Source of the DNA: Saprospiraceae bacterium
GTDB lineage: Bacteria; Bacteroidota; Bacteroidia; Chitinophagales; Saprospiraceae
NCBI GenBank assembly: GCA_020631455.1
Contig: JAHDHF010000012.1
Coordinates: 1-35,560 of the forward strand
Length of the DNA: 35,560 nt
Reading direction: 5' to 3'
Shown here: piece after piece, positions 1 through 8,339 of the stretch
Layout of the letters: each line of letters starts with the position of its first letter
How positions within the stretch are numbered: the first letter of the stretch is position 1
Made by a program: the position numbers and the translations under genes
Notes under the pieces: model-generated
Told to the model about the DNA's origin: nothing
The model's input: the letters and a program-made list of their open reading frames with translations, nothing else
Databases searched by the model: none

Positions 1-58
1 GTCAAAAAACGCATAAGCAATTCAGATTGTATTCGTGAAAATACTCAAAAAATAATTT

Positions 59-190
59 GGGGCATCCGCTGCTGCGCAGCGGCGGGCTATGCGCAGTACG
101 GTAGCCTAGCTTCCATACAAGAGAGCCACACGACTTGTATGGCTCTCTTGTATGGAATCCGCCCTTCGGGCGCTGCTCCTATCCCTATGC
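59..190 (+). repeat. Intergenic hairpin repeat copy R1 (subfamily B1)
   Basis: Starts with GGGGCATCC, then a short stem (CCGCTG/CAGCGG), the conserved GCGGGCTATGCGCAGTACG block, a large hairpin and the end block CTATCCCTATG. It shares its central block with the copies at 15364 and 17501. It lies just beyond the 3' end of the minus-strand surface-protein gene, so it may close that transcription unit. Confidence 0.85.
111..157. terminator. Large perfect hairpin inside R1
   Basis: Arms at 111-128 and 140-157 are 18 bp of perfect complement (TTCCATACAAGAGAGCCA and its reverse complement) around an 11-nt loop. It sits about 60 nt past the stop codon of the surface-protein gene. There is no clear T-run, so intrinsic termination is uncertain; mRNA 3'-end protection is another possibility. 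Confidence 0.45.
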
Positions 191-215
191 CGAGCCGCAA
201 CGTTTATGAAATCGT

Positions 216-3170
216 TTATTGTTTAACTACTCTAAAGACCGCGTATTCACCCTCAGCTGACGTAATTCGAATAAAGTAAACTCCTGATGGTTGCTCTATT
301 GAGTACGTCGTTGATTGAAGGTTTTGATATTTCTGTGAGTTGACTTGCTGCCCCATTACATTAAATGTCTCGATTTGGATATTTTGATATGTATCGCCTA
401 AATCAATAGTAAACACACCATCATTTGGATTTGGGTACAAACTGAAGTCATGGCTGCTTGTCGAAAAACTTTCTATGCTTGTAATGACATTGACCATATC
501 ATCTACTGTATGCATACTTGTGTTTGTGATGATCGGAGCATTAAAATCAAAATAGATAGCAGCACTGTTATTAAGCTCTGTTCCGTTAGGGAGTCCAGGA
601 ACTTGATCGACTTTAAAGACACAGAATCCATTACTTGCAGGCTCGTTGGTTGTACTATCTGGGAGCAATATGTTATTAAAGGTCCACTCTAAGACTCGCG
701 GCCCATAAATACGAAACTCGTAGTCATGGCTCGACACACCTGGCTGCACAGAAAAGATATCAAAGTCTGTCGAGAGCGTATCTCTGATCACAACTGTAAA
801 CGCAGTATCCGTACCAGTATTTTGGAATCGAATCCTGTATTCGAGCTGCTGCCCCGGAAGGATTAAATTATCATTTGAAATACCGAGTGGAAATCCAGTT
901 TTATCATTTGGATCATAACTGCCTGTGACGACATCACAATAGATATCACGAATTGGATCGGCATCATCGTGAGCAAAATTATTGATCAACGAATTGCTTG
1001 TTGCTGTACCACAATTTTCGACCGTTCCATTTGGATTTGAATTACCTGGATGATTAGGATGCTGATCGACTTGTAGATGCCAAGACTCTCCTTGACTTGG
1101 GAATGAGAAAATCACCGTTTCTTGACCAAGTAGCATCACAGAGTCAAGTAAAAAGAAATTGCCATCGACATAAACGATGACTGGACTGTAACAAGTCATA
1201 TCTCCATCACCAAGATCTCCTGTATTAGTTACTTCAAAAACTGCCGTGTCTCCTTGACAATAGCTTTTAACACTTAGGCTCGATTTATCCCATTCGCCAT
1301 CACAAGATGACATAAACGGTGGCAAAGGATTTGGGATAGAATCAAGCACACAATCAGGCACTGGATAAAGGTCAGCTTGCATACAAAGCCCTTGCCCGAG
1401 CTGAGCGTTGCAGCTCAATGTTGTACTAAATTGAAAGTTTACGCACTGTCCAGGATTAAGTGTCCCGACATCAACTTGATACATACTATTACCGATATCG
1501 ATATATGGCAGACTTGAGTTGTCGATGGAAATCATCGTGTCGAGCTCAACGATTACATACGCGCTATTCAGTGCGCCTGTACCGTTGTTTGTATTGCAGG
1601 CTTGTACATAGACTGTTTGATTACTAAAACACGGCCGCATAAACGGCATATTGATACTCACATCTGGCTCAGCACATGGATACAACGAATACAAGCCAAA
1701 TGAAGGAGCTGCAGTTAATGAGTCTGGATTAGTTACAACAAATGACTGCGTAATTGGGCAATTTGTCGTCCAAGTACCTGAAGTGTCTATAGTGATTGTG
1801 TACGTACCAGCTGCTAAAGAATCAACATACCATGAACCCGTAGATGTAGTTTCGACAATGATGTTTCCAGGCTGAATGATAGCTTTTCGATTTGAAATGC
1901 CAAATTCATTTATATCAGACGCGCAGTTTTGATTGAGATCATTATACAATACTCCGTATACACCTTTCAGTTTGAAAACTCTTACATGACCCGCGTTTAA
2001 TAAACTATTATCATTGTATACAGCACCGACAGCAACAATATCCCCATCAGCGCTTATGCTTACTGAGAAGCCACTTTGATCGCCTGCTCCTTCACCATCA
2101 ATATCTTGCCCAAGCTGAATCCAAGAGTTGCCATCCCATCTGTAGATACGAGCATGACCAGAATTAACCCCATTTCCATCGTTGTTTCGAGCACCGACAA
2201 CTAAAGTGTTTCCATCCGCACTTAAACTTATAGATTCAGCACTTTTATCCGATGTTGCTTCCCCATCGATATCTAGCCCACGTTGTGCCCAATTAACTCC
2301 GTCCCAAGCGTAGATTGCTACATAACCAAAATTTCTGGGAGCTCCAACTGCAACAGTGTTCCCGTTACCATTTAAGCTCACGGACCAGCCACTATTATCA
2401 TGTATAACATCTCCGTCGATATCTAACCCTCTCTGCATCCAACTAACTCCGTTCCAAGTATATACTCTGACGTGACCAGTTTTTAATCCGTTTCCATCGT
2501 TCCAAGCAGCACCAATAGCTACTACGTTCCCGTCGTCGCTTAAGCTTACAGATCGGCCACTTTGATCGTCTATTGCTTCCCCATCAATATCTAACCCACG
2601 CTGAATCCAATTAACTCCATCCCAAGCGTAGATTCGCACATGGCCGGAATTATTTCCATTTCCATCGTTCCAAAGAGCACCGATAGCTACGGTGTTTCCA
2701 TCAGCACTAAGACTTGCCACTCCACTCTTATCTTCTGTTGCTTCCCCATCGATATCTAGCCCACGCTGAATCCAATTAACTCCATCCCAAGAATATACTC
2801 TGACGTGACCAGCTCTATATCCATTACCTTCGTTCCAAGGAGAACCGATAGCGACTGTGTTCCCATCGGAGCTAATACTTACTGATGAACCACTTTCATC
2901 TCCTATTGCTTCACCATCAATATCTTGACCGCGTTGAATCCATGCAACTCCATCCCACTCATAAACACGAACATGACCAGAAAGAGAGCCACTTCCATCA
3001 TTTTCTGGTGCCCCAATAGCTACGACACTTCCGTCCTCATTTAAACTTACAGAAGAACCACTTAGATCCCCCGGATTCTCTCCGTCTATGTCCTGTCCGA
3101 GCTGTATTTGGGCTGAGAGTATTGAGAGAGAGAATAGAAATGATAGAGAGATGAGTAGATACTTTTTCAT
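216..3170 (-). CDS. T9SS-exported surface protein with seven propeller-like repeats
   Basis: A 984-residue secreted protein of unknown ligand. Residues 1-20 form a signal peptide ending SAQ. Residues about 22-406 hold seven tandem units of about 56 residues, each running from a (Q/R)G-DIDGE block through a VAIGA block and a GHVRVY block to WDGVxW, resembling FG-GAP-type beta-propeller blades. A SdrD/Cna-B-like domain follows (GVLYNDLNQN onward), then a long region with paired cysteines, a DUF11/DUF7619-like domain beginning GSYDPNDKTG, and from about residue 910 a type IX sorting domain (LYPNPNDGVF, then SGVYFIRI). It would cross the outer membrane by T9SS and be attached or released at the surface. 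Unit 5 lacks about six residues and unit 3 one. A TATATTTG box lies 28 bases upstream of the start. The architecture is clear; the biological role (adhesion or gliding is possible) is not. Confidence 0.9.
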   Translation of the reverse strand: MKKYLLISLSFLFSLSILSAQIQLGQDIDGENPGDLSGSSVSLNEDGSVVAIGAPENDGSGSLSGHVRVYEWDGVAWIQRGQDIDGEAIGDESGSSVSISSDGNTVAIGSPWNEGNGYRAGHVRVYSWDGVNWIQRGLDIDGEATEDKSGVASLSADGNTVAIGALWNDGNGNNSGHVRIYAWDGVNWIQRGLDIDGEAIDDQSGRSVSLSDDGNVVAIGAAWNDGNGLKTGHVRVYTWNGVSWMQRGLDIDGDVIHDNSGWSVSLNGNGNTVAVGAPRNFGYVAIYAWDGVNWAQRGLDIDGEATSDKSAESISLSADGNTLVVGARNNDGNGVNSGHARIYRWDGNSWIQLGQDIDGEGAGDQSGFSVSISADGDIVAVGAVYNDNSLLNAGHVRVFKLKGVYGVLYNDLNQNCASDINEFGISNRKAIIQPGNIIVETTSTGSWYVDSLAAGTYTITIDTSGTWTTNCPITQSFVVTNPDSLTAAPSFGLYSLYPCAEPDVSINMPFMRPCFSNQTVYVQACNTNNGTGALNSAYVIVELDTMISIDNSSLPYIDIGNSMYQVDVGTLNPGQCVNFQFSTTLSCNAQLGQGLCMQADLYPVPDCVLDSIPNPLPPFMSSCDGEWDKSSLSVKSYCQGDTAVFEVTNTGDLGDGDMTCYSPVIVYVDGNFFLLDSVMLLGQETVIFSFPSQGESWHLQVDQHPNHPGNSNPNGTVENCGTATSNSLINNFAHDDADPIRDIYCDVVTGSYDPNDKTGFPLGISNDNLILPGQQLEYRIRFQNTGTDTAFTVVIRDTLSTDFDIFSVQPGVSSHDYEFRIYGPRVLEWTFNNILLPDSTTNEPASNGFCVFKVDQVPGLPNGTELNNSAAIYFDFNAPIITNTSMHTVDDMVNVITSIESFSTSSHDFSLYPNPNDGVFTIDLGDTYQNIQIETFNVMGQQVNSQKYQNLQSTTYSIEQPSGVYFIRITSAEGEYAVFRVVKQ

Positions 3171-3197
3171 GATGGGTTGGGTTTTAACGGTCTACAA

Positions 3198-3205
3198 CAA
3201 ATATA
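3198..3205 (-). promoter_or_regulatory. -7 box TATATTTG for the surface-protein gene
   Basis: Read on the minus strand this is TATATTTG, an exact match to the Bacteroidota -7 element TAnnTTTG, ending 27 nt before the ATG. No good TTTG -33 element was found at the expected spacing. The same octamer precedes two other minus-strand genes here (11067, 17444). Confidence 0.5.
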
Positions 3206-3313
3206 AAAAAAACTCACGTAATAAATCGTAAATGTTGTTTTGTTTATATGTGCGAGGTTGTATAAAGTGAATTACGAAAATAATTACCATTTGTTGCAGC
3301 TTAATAATCGACT

Positions 3314-3451
3314 CGGACAAGCGCTGTGCAGCAGTAGCCGTCCCGACTTCTCAGGAGGAAAGGCTAGACTCAGCTTTGCTGAGGCCGAACTAACAGTGAG
3401 CTGCGAAACATAGCGACCCGAAATGAGCGAAGCGAATGCAGGGATGGCCCA
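3314..3451 (-). repeat. Intergenic hairpin repeat copy R2 (subfamily A)
   Basis: Read on the minus strand it starts GGGCCATCC, passes GGTCGCTATG and ends GCGCTTGTCC, matching the copies at 6463, 11202, 22937 and 31833. It carries the accessory stem motif CCTGAGAAGTCGGGA also seen in R10. It sits between two divergent genes, so unlike most copies it is not at a gene's 3' end. Confidence 0.8.
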
Positions 3452-3590
3452 TAAAACTCTTGTTCAGAACGATCATCGCCCAAGACATTGTGATGACGCT
3501 TTGTCCAAAGAAATCGAGCATTGATAGAAATAGATCATCAAGATGTAAAATCTGTCTCAACTTGGCAGCCATAAATGCGTTGTTAGGATT

Positions 3591-5036
3591 ATGGTACAGG
3601 CAAAATTGGCTCGAGGAGCGGGTGTGATGATAGCAGTGATATTGAGTTTGGCGCTGATGTCGAGTGCTCAATCTCAAGGAAAACTCTGGACGCTTGAAGA
3701 GTGTATCGTCTATGCTCAGCAGAATAGCTTGCTTGTGCAGCAGTCAGATATCTCTGTCGATCAGCAAAAACTCACTGAGCGGCAGGCCAAGCTCTCGCGC
3801 TATCCGAGCGTCAATGCTTCTGGCAGTTATTCGATCAATTTTGGTCGGACGATCGACCCGACGACCAACTCATTTCAGTCGCAGCAAGTACAAGCAAACA
3901 CGTTTGGATTACAAGCTGGCGCACTCGTATACAATGGCGGCCGAATCAATAAGTCGATCAAGCAAAGTAAGATGAATGTCATGGCTGCTGAGTACGATAA
4001 GCAGCAGGCAATACAAGATCTTTCGCTGACGGTCGCGCGCAATTATCTCAACGTACTACTCGCTGAAGAACAATACAACGCTTCTGTCGCACAACGCGAG
4101 CAAACGCTTCGTCAAGTCGAGCAAACCGAAAAATTGATCGCAGCGGGTTCTGTGCCGCGTAATGCGATACTCGATATCGAAGCACAAGTTGCGCTCGACG
4201 AGCAGCAGCTCGTCGGGGCTAGCAATGCTATTGATATGGCGTATTTGCAACTCAAACTCTCTATGAATCTCGATCCAAGTGAAGAGATGAGTATCGCCAA
4301 GCCGCCATCAGAACTTCCCGTCGGCACAACAAATGGCTACATCATGGAAGATCTGTATGCGAGATCGGTGGCAGATCAGCCAGAAATCGAAGCAGCTCGC
4401 GTACGCAAAGAGGCGGCGAATATCGGTGTCGGCATCGCGAAGACGCAACGCTATCCGAGTTTGACGGCCTTCGGAAATCTTCAAACCAACTATTCAAATC
4501 TTGCTCAGCGCGTCTCGTCGTTTGTCCCGACAATCATCGAACAAGAAGTTTTCATAGGCGGCTCGCCAGTAACATTTGGATCTGAGCAAGACATTCCAAT
4601 CCTCGAAAAGACGCCGTACATCGATCAAATCACAGACAACTTTGGTCAATCGCTTGGCTTGTCTTTACAGATTCCGATTTTTAATAATGGCCAGACTCAG
4701 TCAGCTATCGAGCGAGCAGAGCTCGGTGTCATCAGTGCCGAACTCGCCGAAGAGCAGTTGCTCAACCAACTCAAATCTGAAGTCATGATCGCTCTCGCAG
4801 ATGCCCGAGCTGCCGAAAAAACATATCTCGCTAATCAAAAGACCGTCGCTTCGCTCGAAGCATCTTTTGAAAACAATTCGAAGCGCTATGTACTTGGTAT
4901 GATCAATACACTTGAGTACACGCGCCTCAAAAACCAAGTGGACAACGCTCGCATCTCAGCGATCACAAGCAAGTACGATTACCTCTTCAAGCTCAAAATC
5001 CTTGATTTCTACCAAGGGAAAGTCATTCGCCTCTAA
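3591..5036 (+). CDS. TolC-family outer-membrane efflux protein
   Basis: At 481 residues it has normal TolC/OEP length. These proteins trimerise into an outer-membrane channel with a long periplasmic alpha-helical tunnel that joins a membrane-fusion protein. A signal peptide is present; the mature protein begins near QGKLWTLEECI, the usual TolC N-terminal motif (LTLEEAI-like). Two homologous coiled-coil halves are visible, with NxGRTIDPTTNSF-type barrel sequence in the first and IFNNGQ in the second. The 13th residue is also Met (3627), giving a tighter signal peptide (MIAVILSLALMSSAQSQG), and that start is at least as likely. The downstream HlyD-type gene follows after 41 bases, which implies one operon. 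No ABC, RND or MFS pump gene is adjacent, so substrate is unknown. Confidence 0.9.
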   Translation: MVQAKLARGAGVMIAVILSLALMSSAQSQGKLWTLEECIVYAQQNSLLVQQSDISVDQQKLTERQAKLSRYPSVNASGSYSINFGRTIDPTTNSFQSQQVQANTFGLQAGALVYNGGRINKSIKQSKMNVMAAEYDKQQAIQDLSLTVARNYLNVLLAEEQYNASVAQREQTLRQVEQTEKLIAAGSVPRNAILDIEAQVALDEQQLVGASNAIDMAYLQLKLSMNLDPSEEMSIAKPPSELPVGTTNGYIMEDLYARSVADQPEIEAARVRKEAANIGVGIAKTQRYPSLTAFGNLQTNYSNLAQRVSSFVPTIIEQEVFIGGSPVTFGSEQDIPILEKTPYIDQITDNFGQSLGLSLQIPIFNNGQTQSAIERAELGVISAELAEEQLLNQLKSEVMIALADARAAEKTYLANQKTVASLEASFENNSKRYVLGMINTLEYTRLKNQVDNARISAITSKYDYLFKLKILDFYQGKVIRL

Positions 5037-5077
5037 GTACAAACCTCATCGAAACCTCACAAAGAATCAAATTCATC

Positions 5078-6445
5078 ATGCAAATTGGAATAAAACATAT
5101 CGTAGGACTTGCGCTAGGGAGCTGCATTTTGCTCGCCAGCTGTGGCGGTAGCGAATCCCTTCGTGTTGCTGTAGAAGACGTCGATGTCCGCTCGATCACA
5201 GAAACAGTCGATGGAAGCGGCAAGATTTATCCCGAGACAGAAGTTAAAATTAGCTCTGACGTCTCAGGTGAGATCGTCGAGCTGCTCGTAGCTGAGGGTG
5301 ATAGTATCAAAGCTGGTCAACTGCTACTCAAAGTTCGTCCTGATACGTATGTCAGTGCTGTCGAGCGTGCCAATGCAGTCGTCAGCGCGGGCAAAGCTCA
5401 AGCAGCCACTTCGCAATCGCAGATCGCGCAAGTCGAAGCGCAAATCTCACAACTCAAAGCATCGCTCGGGCAAGTTCAAGCACAATTTGACAATGCGAAA
5501 GTGACTTATGAGCGCAGCCGCACGCTCCATGCCGAAGGCGTCATAGCTGACGTTGAGCTTGAGCAAGCAGAAGTTGCATACCGCACAGCTGAGTCGAGTG
5601 TCCAAGCAGCCAAAGCAAATATCAAAGGCGTAGAAGCCAGCCTCGAAGCAGCACGCCAAGGCGCAAATGCAGCCCAATTTAATGTCAATAGTGCACAAGC
5701 CACAGCCAACGAAGCCCGCGAAAACCTCTCGCGTACAGAAGTCTATGCGCCGACATCAGGTATCATCTCGATGCTCAATGTCAAGCAAGGCGAGCGCGTC
5801 GTCGGTACAGGTATGATGGGCGGTACAGAGTTGCTTCGTATCGCAGATCTGACGCGCATGGAAGTCCAAGTCGACATCAGCGAAAACGAGATTGTGCGCG
5901 TGAGCGTAGGCGACAAAGTCGATATCGAAGTCGATGCATACCTCGACAGCATGTTTACAGGTACAGTGACAAAAATCTCAAACTCGACTGGAGCAGCAGG
6001 AGCAGCGGCACTCGTTAGCAATGATCAAGTCGCCAATTACACTGTCAATATCCGCATTGATGCCGAGAGCTACAAAGGCTTGATGGGCAAAGGCAAGATG
6101 CCATTCCGCCCGATGATGTCCGCTTCAGTTTCGATCAAGACACGCACAGTTAAAGACGTCCTTTCTGTGCCGATCCAAGCCGTGACTACTCGCGAAAAAG
6201 AAGATGCAGAGCCAGAAGACGATCTTCTCGAAGTCGTCTTTGTCGTACAAGGCGACTCAGTTGTGCAGCGCGAAGTCAAGAGCGGCCTCCAAGACGAGAA
6301 TAACATCCAAATCGTCAGCGGTATCAAGAAAGACGAGCGCGTCGTGATCGAGCCCTACACAGCAATCTCGACCAAGCTAGAGCAAGGCAAAACCGTCGAA
6401 GTCGTCACCAAAGACGAGCTCTTTAACAAGAGTGGTCGCCGATAA
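5078..6445 (+). CDS. HlyD/RND-type periplasmic adaptor lipoprotein
   Basis: A 455-residue membrane-fusion protein that would bridge an inner-membrane pump to the TolC-like channel encoded just upstream. The N-terminus is a lipoprotein signal with lipobox LASC (Cys22). A biotinyl-lipoyl half-domain near residues 50-80 contains VSGEIVELLVAEGD. A long Ala/Gln/Glu-rich coiled-coil hairpin (about residues 100-215) follows, then the second lipoyl half (YAPTSGIISMLNVKQGE), a beta-barrel domain and a C-terminal membrane-proximal domain (SVPIQAVTTRE). In MacA and related adaptors the next gene is usually the MacB-type permease. Here the operon ends in repeat R3 and then meets a convergent gene, so the pump must be encoded elsewhere. 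Confidence 0.9.
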   Translation: MQIGIKHIVGLALGSCILLASCGGSESLRVAVEDVDVRSITETVDGSGKIYPETEVKISSDVSGEIVELLVAEGDSIKAGQLLLKVRPDTYVSAVERANAVVSAGKAQAATSQSQIAQVEAQISQLKASLGQVQAQFDNAKVTYERSRTLHAEGVIADVELEQAEVAYRTAESSVQAAKANIKGVEASLEAARQGANAAQFNVNSAQATANEARENLSRTEVYAPTSGIISMLNVKQGERVVGTGMMGGTELLRIADLTRMEVQVDISENEIVRVSVGDKVDIEVDAYLDSMFTGTVTKISNSTGAAGAAALVSNDQVANYTVNIRIDAESYKGLMGKGKMPFRPMMSASVSIKTRTVKDVLSVPIQAVTTREKEDAEPEDDLLEVVFVVQGDSVVQREVKSGLQDENNIQIVSGIKKDERVVIEPYTAISTKLEQGKTVEVVTKDELFNKSGRR

Positions 6446-6462
6446 ATTTTGAAAAAGATTGT

Positions 6463-6610
6463 GGGCCATCCCAACAGAAAACGCTCGTGATTTTCACGAG
6501 CGTTTTCTGTTGGGTCGCTATGCTACGTGGCTCGCTGATCGCTCGGCCGCTCCTTGAGCTTCACTCTTCGTCGCGTCTGGCTGCAGCCACCACTTCGCAG
6601 CGCTTGTCCA
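6463..6610 (+). repeat. Intergenic hairpin repeat copy R3 (subfamily A)
   Basis: Edges are GGGCCATC and GCGCTTGTCCA, with the internal GGTCGCTATGCTACGTGGC and CTCGGCCGCTCC blocks of subfamily A. It fills the gap between the convergent HlyD-type and OmpA-type genes, ending 10 bases from the latter's stop codon. Confidence 0.85.
6470..6514. terminator. 21-bp perfect hairpin in R3, bidirectional terminator candidate
   Basis: Arms 6470-6490 and 6494-6514 are a perfect 21-bp complement with a three-base TTT loop. It contains AAAACG/CGTTTT tracts and lies between two convergent genes, the expected place for a terminator working in both directions. Its sequence is unrelated to the hairpins of the other copies. 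Confidence 0.6.
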
Positions 6611-6619
6611 AGAGGCTGC

Positions 6620-7687
6620 TTACTCCTTGATTACATCAAGGACCTCATCAACATTTGGCGTGAGGATGATTTCCGTACGGCGATTGAGTGCTTTTCCAGC
6701 AGCAGATTCATTGGTTGCAATTGGATAATACTCGCCACGGCCGCTTGAGATGAGTTTCTTCGGGTCGACACCATTTCCTTCGAGTACTTTAATGATCGCA
6801 AGCGAGCGATCAGTGCTGAGTTTCCAGTTTGCTTCTGCATCGCCATCAGAGTCAGTGTGACCTTCTACAGTGATTGTCATATCTGGATTGCGCTTGAGTA
6901 CTTCAGCGAGTTTGACGAGTGCGTTGCGACCAGAGGCGTCCAAGTAGCTACTTCCAGTCTTAAAAAGCAGCTCTTGACTCAGGGAGATATAGACGCGACC
7001 ATTGCGGCGCTCGACATTGAGATCATCTGCATTCATCCCGACAAAAGCCGACTTGACACGCTCGCGGAGTGAATTCAGTTTTTGATCACGTGCAGCGATT
7101 GCGGCTTCCAGTTCTTTGACCCGAGCTTCGCGAGCGACCACTTGCATTTCAAGTTGCTTGACACTTTGCTCACGCGCGGCAAGGTCACCTTCGAGGCTAG
7201 AGACTGTGCCGCTTTGCTGATCGTATTGCGCTTGGAGTCGTGCGAGGTTGTCTTCTTTGGCTTTGACGGACATTTCGAGTGCGAGGAGATCTGCTTCGCG
7301 CTTGTTGAGTTCGATGGCTTTTTCATTGAGTTCGCGTTGGAGCATTGCTTTTTCATCGGTTGCACTTGTGACTTCAGACTTGCTCATTTCGAGCATTCGA
7401 TCGTATCGTGCCATAAGATCACGATTCGTTTTGTCGAGGCGATCATAAGCAGCTTGCATTTCGACAAGTTCTTTTTTTGTTTGATCAAGCTCTTTGACAC
7501 GCAGAGCGCGTTCTTCTTCGAGTTGGAGTTTGGCTGCTGTCGTGGCTTCGAGTGTTGTATTGCACTCAGAATAATCAGACTGAAGGCTGGATTCTGACTG
7601 TTTGATGCGATCGTACTTGCGCTGTGAGACGCAACTCGTCATGATCACACAGAATAAAAGAAAAGCAGAAAAGAATATCGGACGCAT
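6620..7687 (-). CDS. OmpA-family peptidoglycan-binding lipoprotein with coiled coil
   Basis: A 355-residue protein. The lipobox MTSC (Cys19) predicts lipid attachment to a membrane. Residues about 25-215 are a highly charged, heptad-like coiled coil rich in Glu, Lys, Leu and Ala. The C-terminal 110 residues are an OmpA/MotB domain (LFKTGSSYLDASGRNAL, VEGHTDSDG and NRRTEIIL), which binds diaminopimelate in peptidoglycan. The long coil would hold the peptidoglycan-binding domain away from the membrane, as in Pal-like or YiaD-like anchors. It is transcribed alone and converges on the HlyD-type gene across repeat R3. Upstream, AAGCTTTG (7715-7722) is a 7/8 match to the -7 box. Family assignment is firm; its exact partner is unknown. 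Confidence 0.92.
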   Translation of the reverse strand: MRPIFFSAFLLFCVIMTSCVSQRKYDRIKQSESSLQSDYSECNTTLEATTAAKLQLEEERALRVKELDQTKKELVEMQAAYDRLDKTNRDLMARYDRMLEMSKSEVTSATDEKAMLQRELNEKAIELNKREADLLALEMSVKAKEDNLARLQAQYDQQSGTVSSLEGDLAAREQSVKQLEMQVVAREARVKELEAAIAARDQKLNSLRERVKSAFVGMNADDLNVERRNGRVYISLSQELLFKTGSSYLDASGRNALVKLAEVLKRNPDMTITVEGHTDSDGDAEANWKLSTDRSLAIIKVLEGNGVDPKKLISSGRGEYYPIATNESAAGKALNRRTEIILTPNVDEVLDVIKE

Positions 7688-7784
7688 AATTTCTCGTTGG
7701 TTCTAATTGGAGCTCAAAGCTTCAACCAATATCCGATATATACACGAAAAAAAACAGGATACTTTCACTTTCGATCGGTACCCT

Positions 7785-7801
7785 GCATAACCCCAAAAAA
7801 A
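7785..7801 (+). repeat. Direct repeat GCATAACCCCAAAAAAA, copy 1
   Basis: An exact 17-base match to 7971-7987, 186 bases downstream, in the same orientation. It could be a regulator-binding site pair, a duplication scar or part of a larger repeat not otherwise represented in this window. Confidence 0.7.
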
Positions 7802-7970
7802 CAATCTTGATTGCGGCTCAATTAAACCGCATTATTACTTCGTAATTGTGCTTTTGTGACGGAGTAAAATCAAAGGGTCACACTTTTAGCATTTTTTTTT
7901 GATTTCTTTTTATGGATTTGCCATAACCTTGGTGTCATTGTTTGTGTGCACACACAAATTGGCTCCCATT

Positions 7971-7987
7971 GCATAACCCCAAAAAAA
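7971..7987 (+). repeat. Direct repeat GCATAACCCCAAAAAAA, copy 2
   Basis: Second exact copy; it ends six bases before the preferred start codon of the small charged protein, so it may overlap that gene's ribosome-entry region. Confidence 0.7.
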
Positions 7988-7993
7988 TGCTTT

Positions 7994-8185
7994 ATGCCAA
8001 AGAAAACAGCGTATTTATTTAAGAAATTAGCTGCAATAGAACAGATTAAAACACCAAAAGGCCTTCGCAAACTCGGCAAAGCCATCTTTGGCTCTCGCTA
8101 CAAGGATGAGCTAAGCGAATGCGAAGATGACGAACCAAAAGATGAGTCTGACTCTGATCGAGCGAAGGATACGGACTCGGCGTAG
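7994..8185 (+). CDS. Small charged hypothetical protein
   Basis: A 63-residue protein from the ATG at 7994 (an upstream ATG at 7946 in the same frame would give 79 residues). The N-terminal 40 residues are basic (MPKKTAYLFKKLAAI then KGLRKLGKAIFGSRYKDEL) and the C-terminal 20 are strongly acidic (ECEDDEPKDESDSD). No family is recognised. The basic/acidic split recalls small nucleic-acid-binding or chaperone-like proteins, but that is only a resemblance. The stop codon TAG is formed at the edge of repeat R4 (TAGGGATGG), so the natural C-terminus may have been altered. Coding status is moderately likely from codon pattern and charge structure. Confidence 0.45.
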   Translation: MPKKTAYLFKKLAAIEQIKTPKGLRKLGKAIFGSRYKDELSECEDDEPKDESDSDRAKDTDSA

Positions 8186-8294
8186 GGATGGTAAGGGGCG
8201 CGAAGCGCTCACGAACGTGAGTGAGTGATGAGCGAATAGCGAAACCCTGGATCAGCCCGCCGCGACTGAATCTTGATGAAGGAGCGGACGCCCA
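8184..8294 (-). repeat. Intergenic hairpin repeat copy R4 (subfamily C)
   Basis: On the minus strand it matches copy R9 (18531) through the blocks GGGTTTCGCTATTCGCTC, GTGAGCGC and GCGCCCCTTACCATC. Its right edge on the plus strand lies about 45 bases before trmB. Confidence 0.8.
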
Positions 8295-8324
8295 AATCAA
8301 CATCATTTTTCTGCTTGTGAGATG

Positions 8325-8332
8325 TAAGTTTG
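8325..8332 (+). promoter_or_regulatory. -7 box TAAGTTTG for trmB; nearly leaderless transcript
   Basis: Exact TAnnTTTG match whose final G is only 7 nt before the trmB ATG. Transcription would start at or within a few bases of the start codon, giving a leaderless or near-leaderless mRNA. Confidence 0.5.
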
Positions 8333-8339
8333 TAGGCGA

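Larger units (their letters stand above)
3171..3590. other. Divergent intergenic region between surface protein and tolC-like gene
   Basis: This 420-base gap holds the surface-protein -7 box near 3198, an A+T-rich stretch without recognised signals (3206-3313), repeat copy R2 (3314-3451) and about 140 bases before the TolC-like start. Short open frames here lack protein-like composition. No tRNA or riboswitch fold was recognised. Confidence 0.5.
7688..7993. other. A+T-rich intergenic region with a 17-bp direct repeat
   Basis: This roughly 300-base gap holds two copies of GCATAACCCCAAAAAAA (7785-7801 and 7971-7987), a 12-bp palindrome TGTGTGCACACA near 7943, a short inverted repeat GCGG/CCGC near 7815 and long A or T tracts. 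No convincing coding frame was seen before 7994. Confidence 0.55.

Noticed and set aside
3390-3677. 95-residue minus-strand frame between the surface protein and tolC-like gene
   Set aside because: It spans repeat R2 and the TolC signal peptide region; composition is not protein-like.
7082-7597. 171-residue open frame antisense to the OmpA-type gene
   Set aside because: Phe/Cys/Glu-rich sequence mirrors the coiled-coil codons on the other strand; no protein-like pattern.
7994-8185. Small charged protein as half of a toxin-antitoxin pair
   Set aside because: No partner gene adjoins it; the next gene is trmB with its own promoter.
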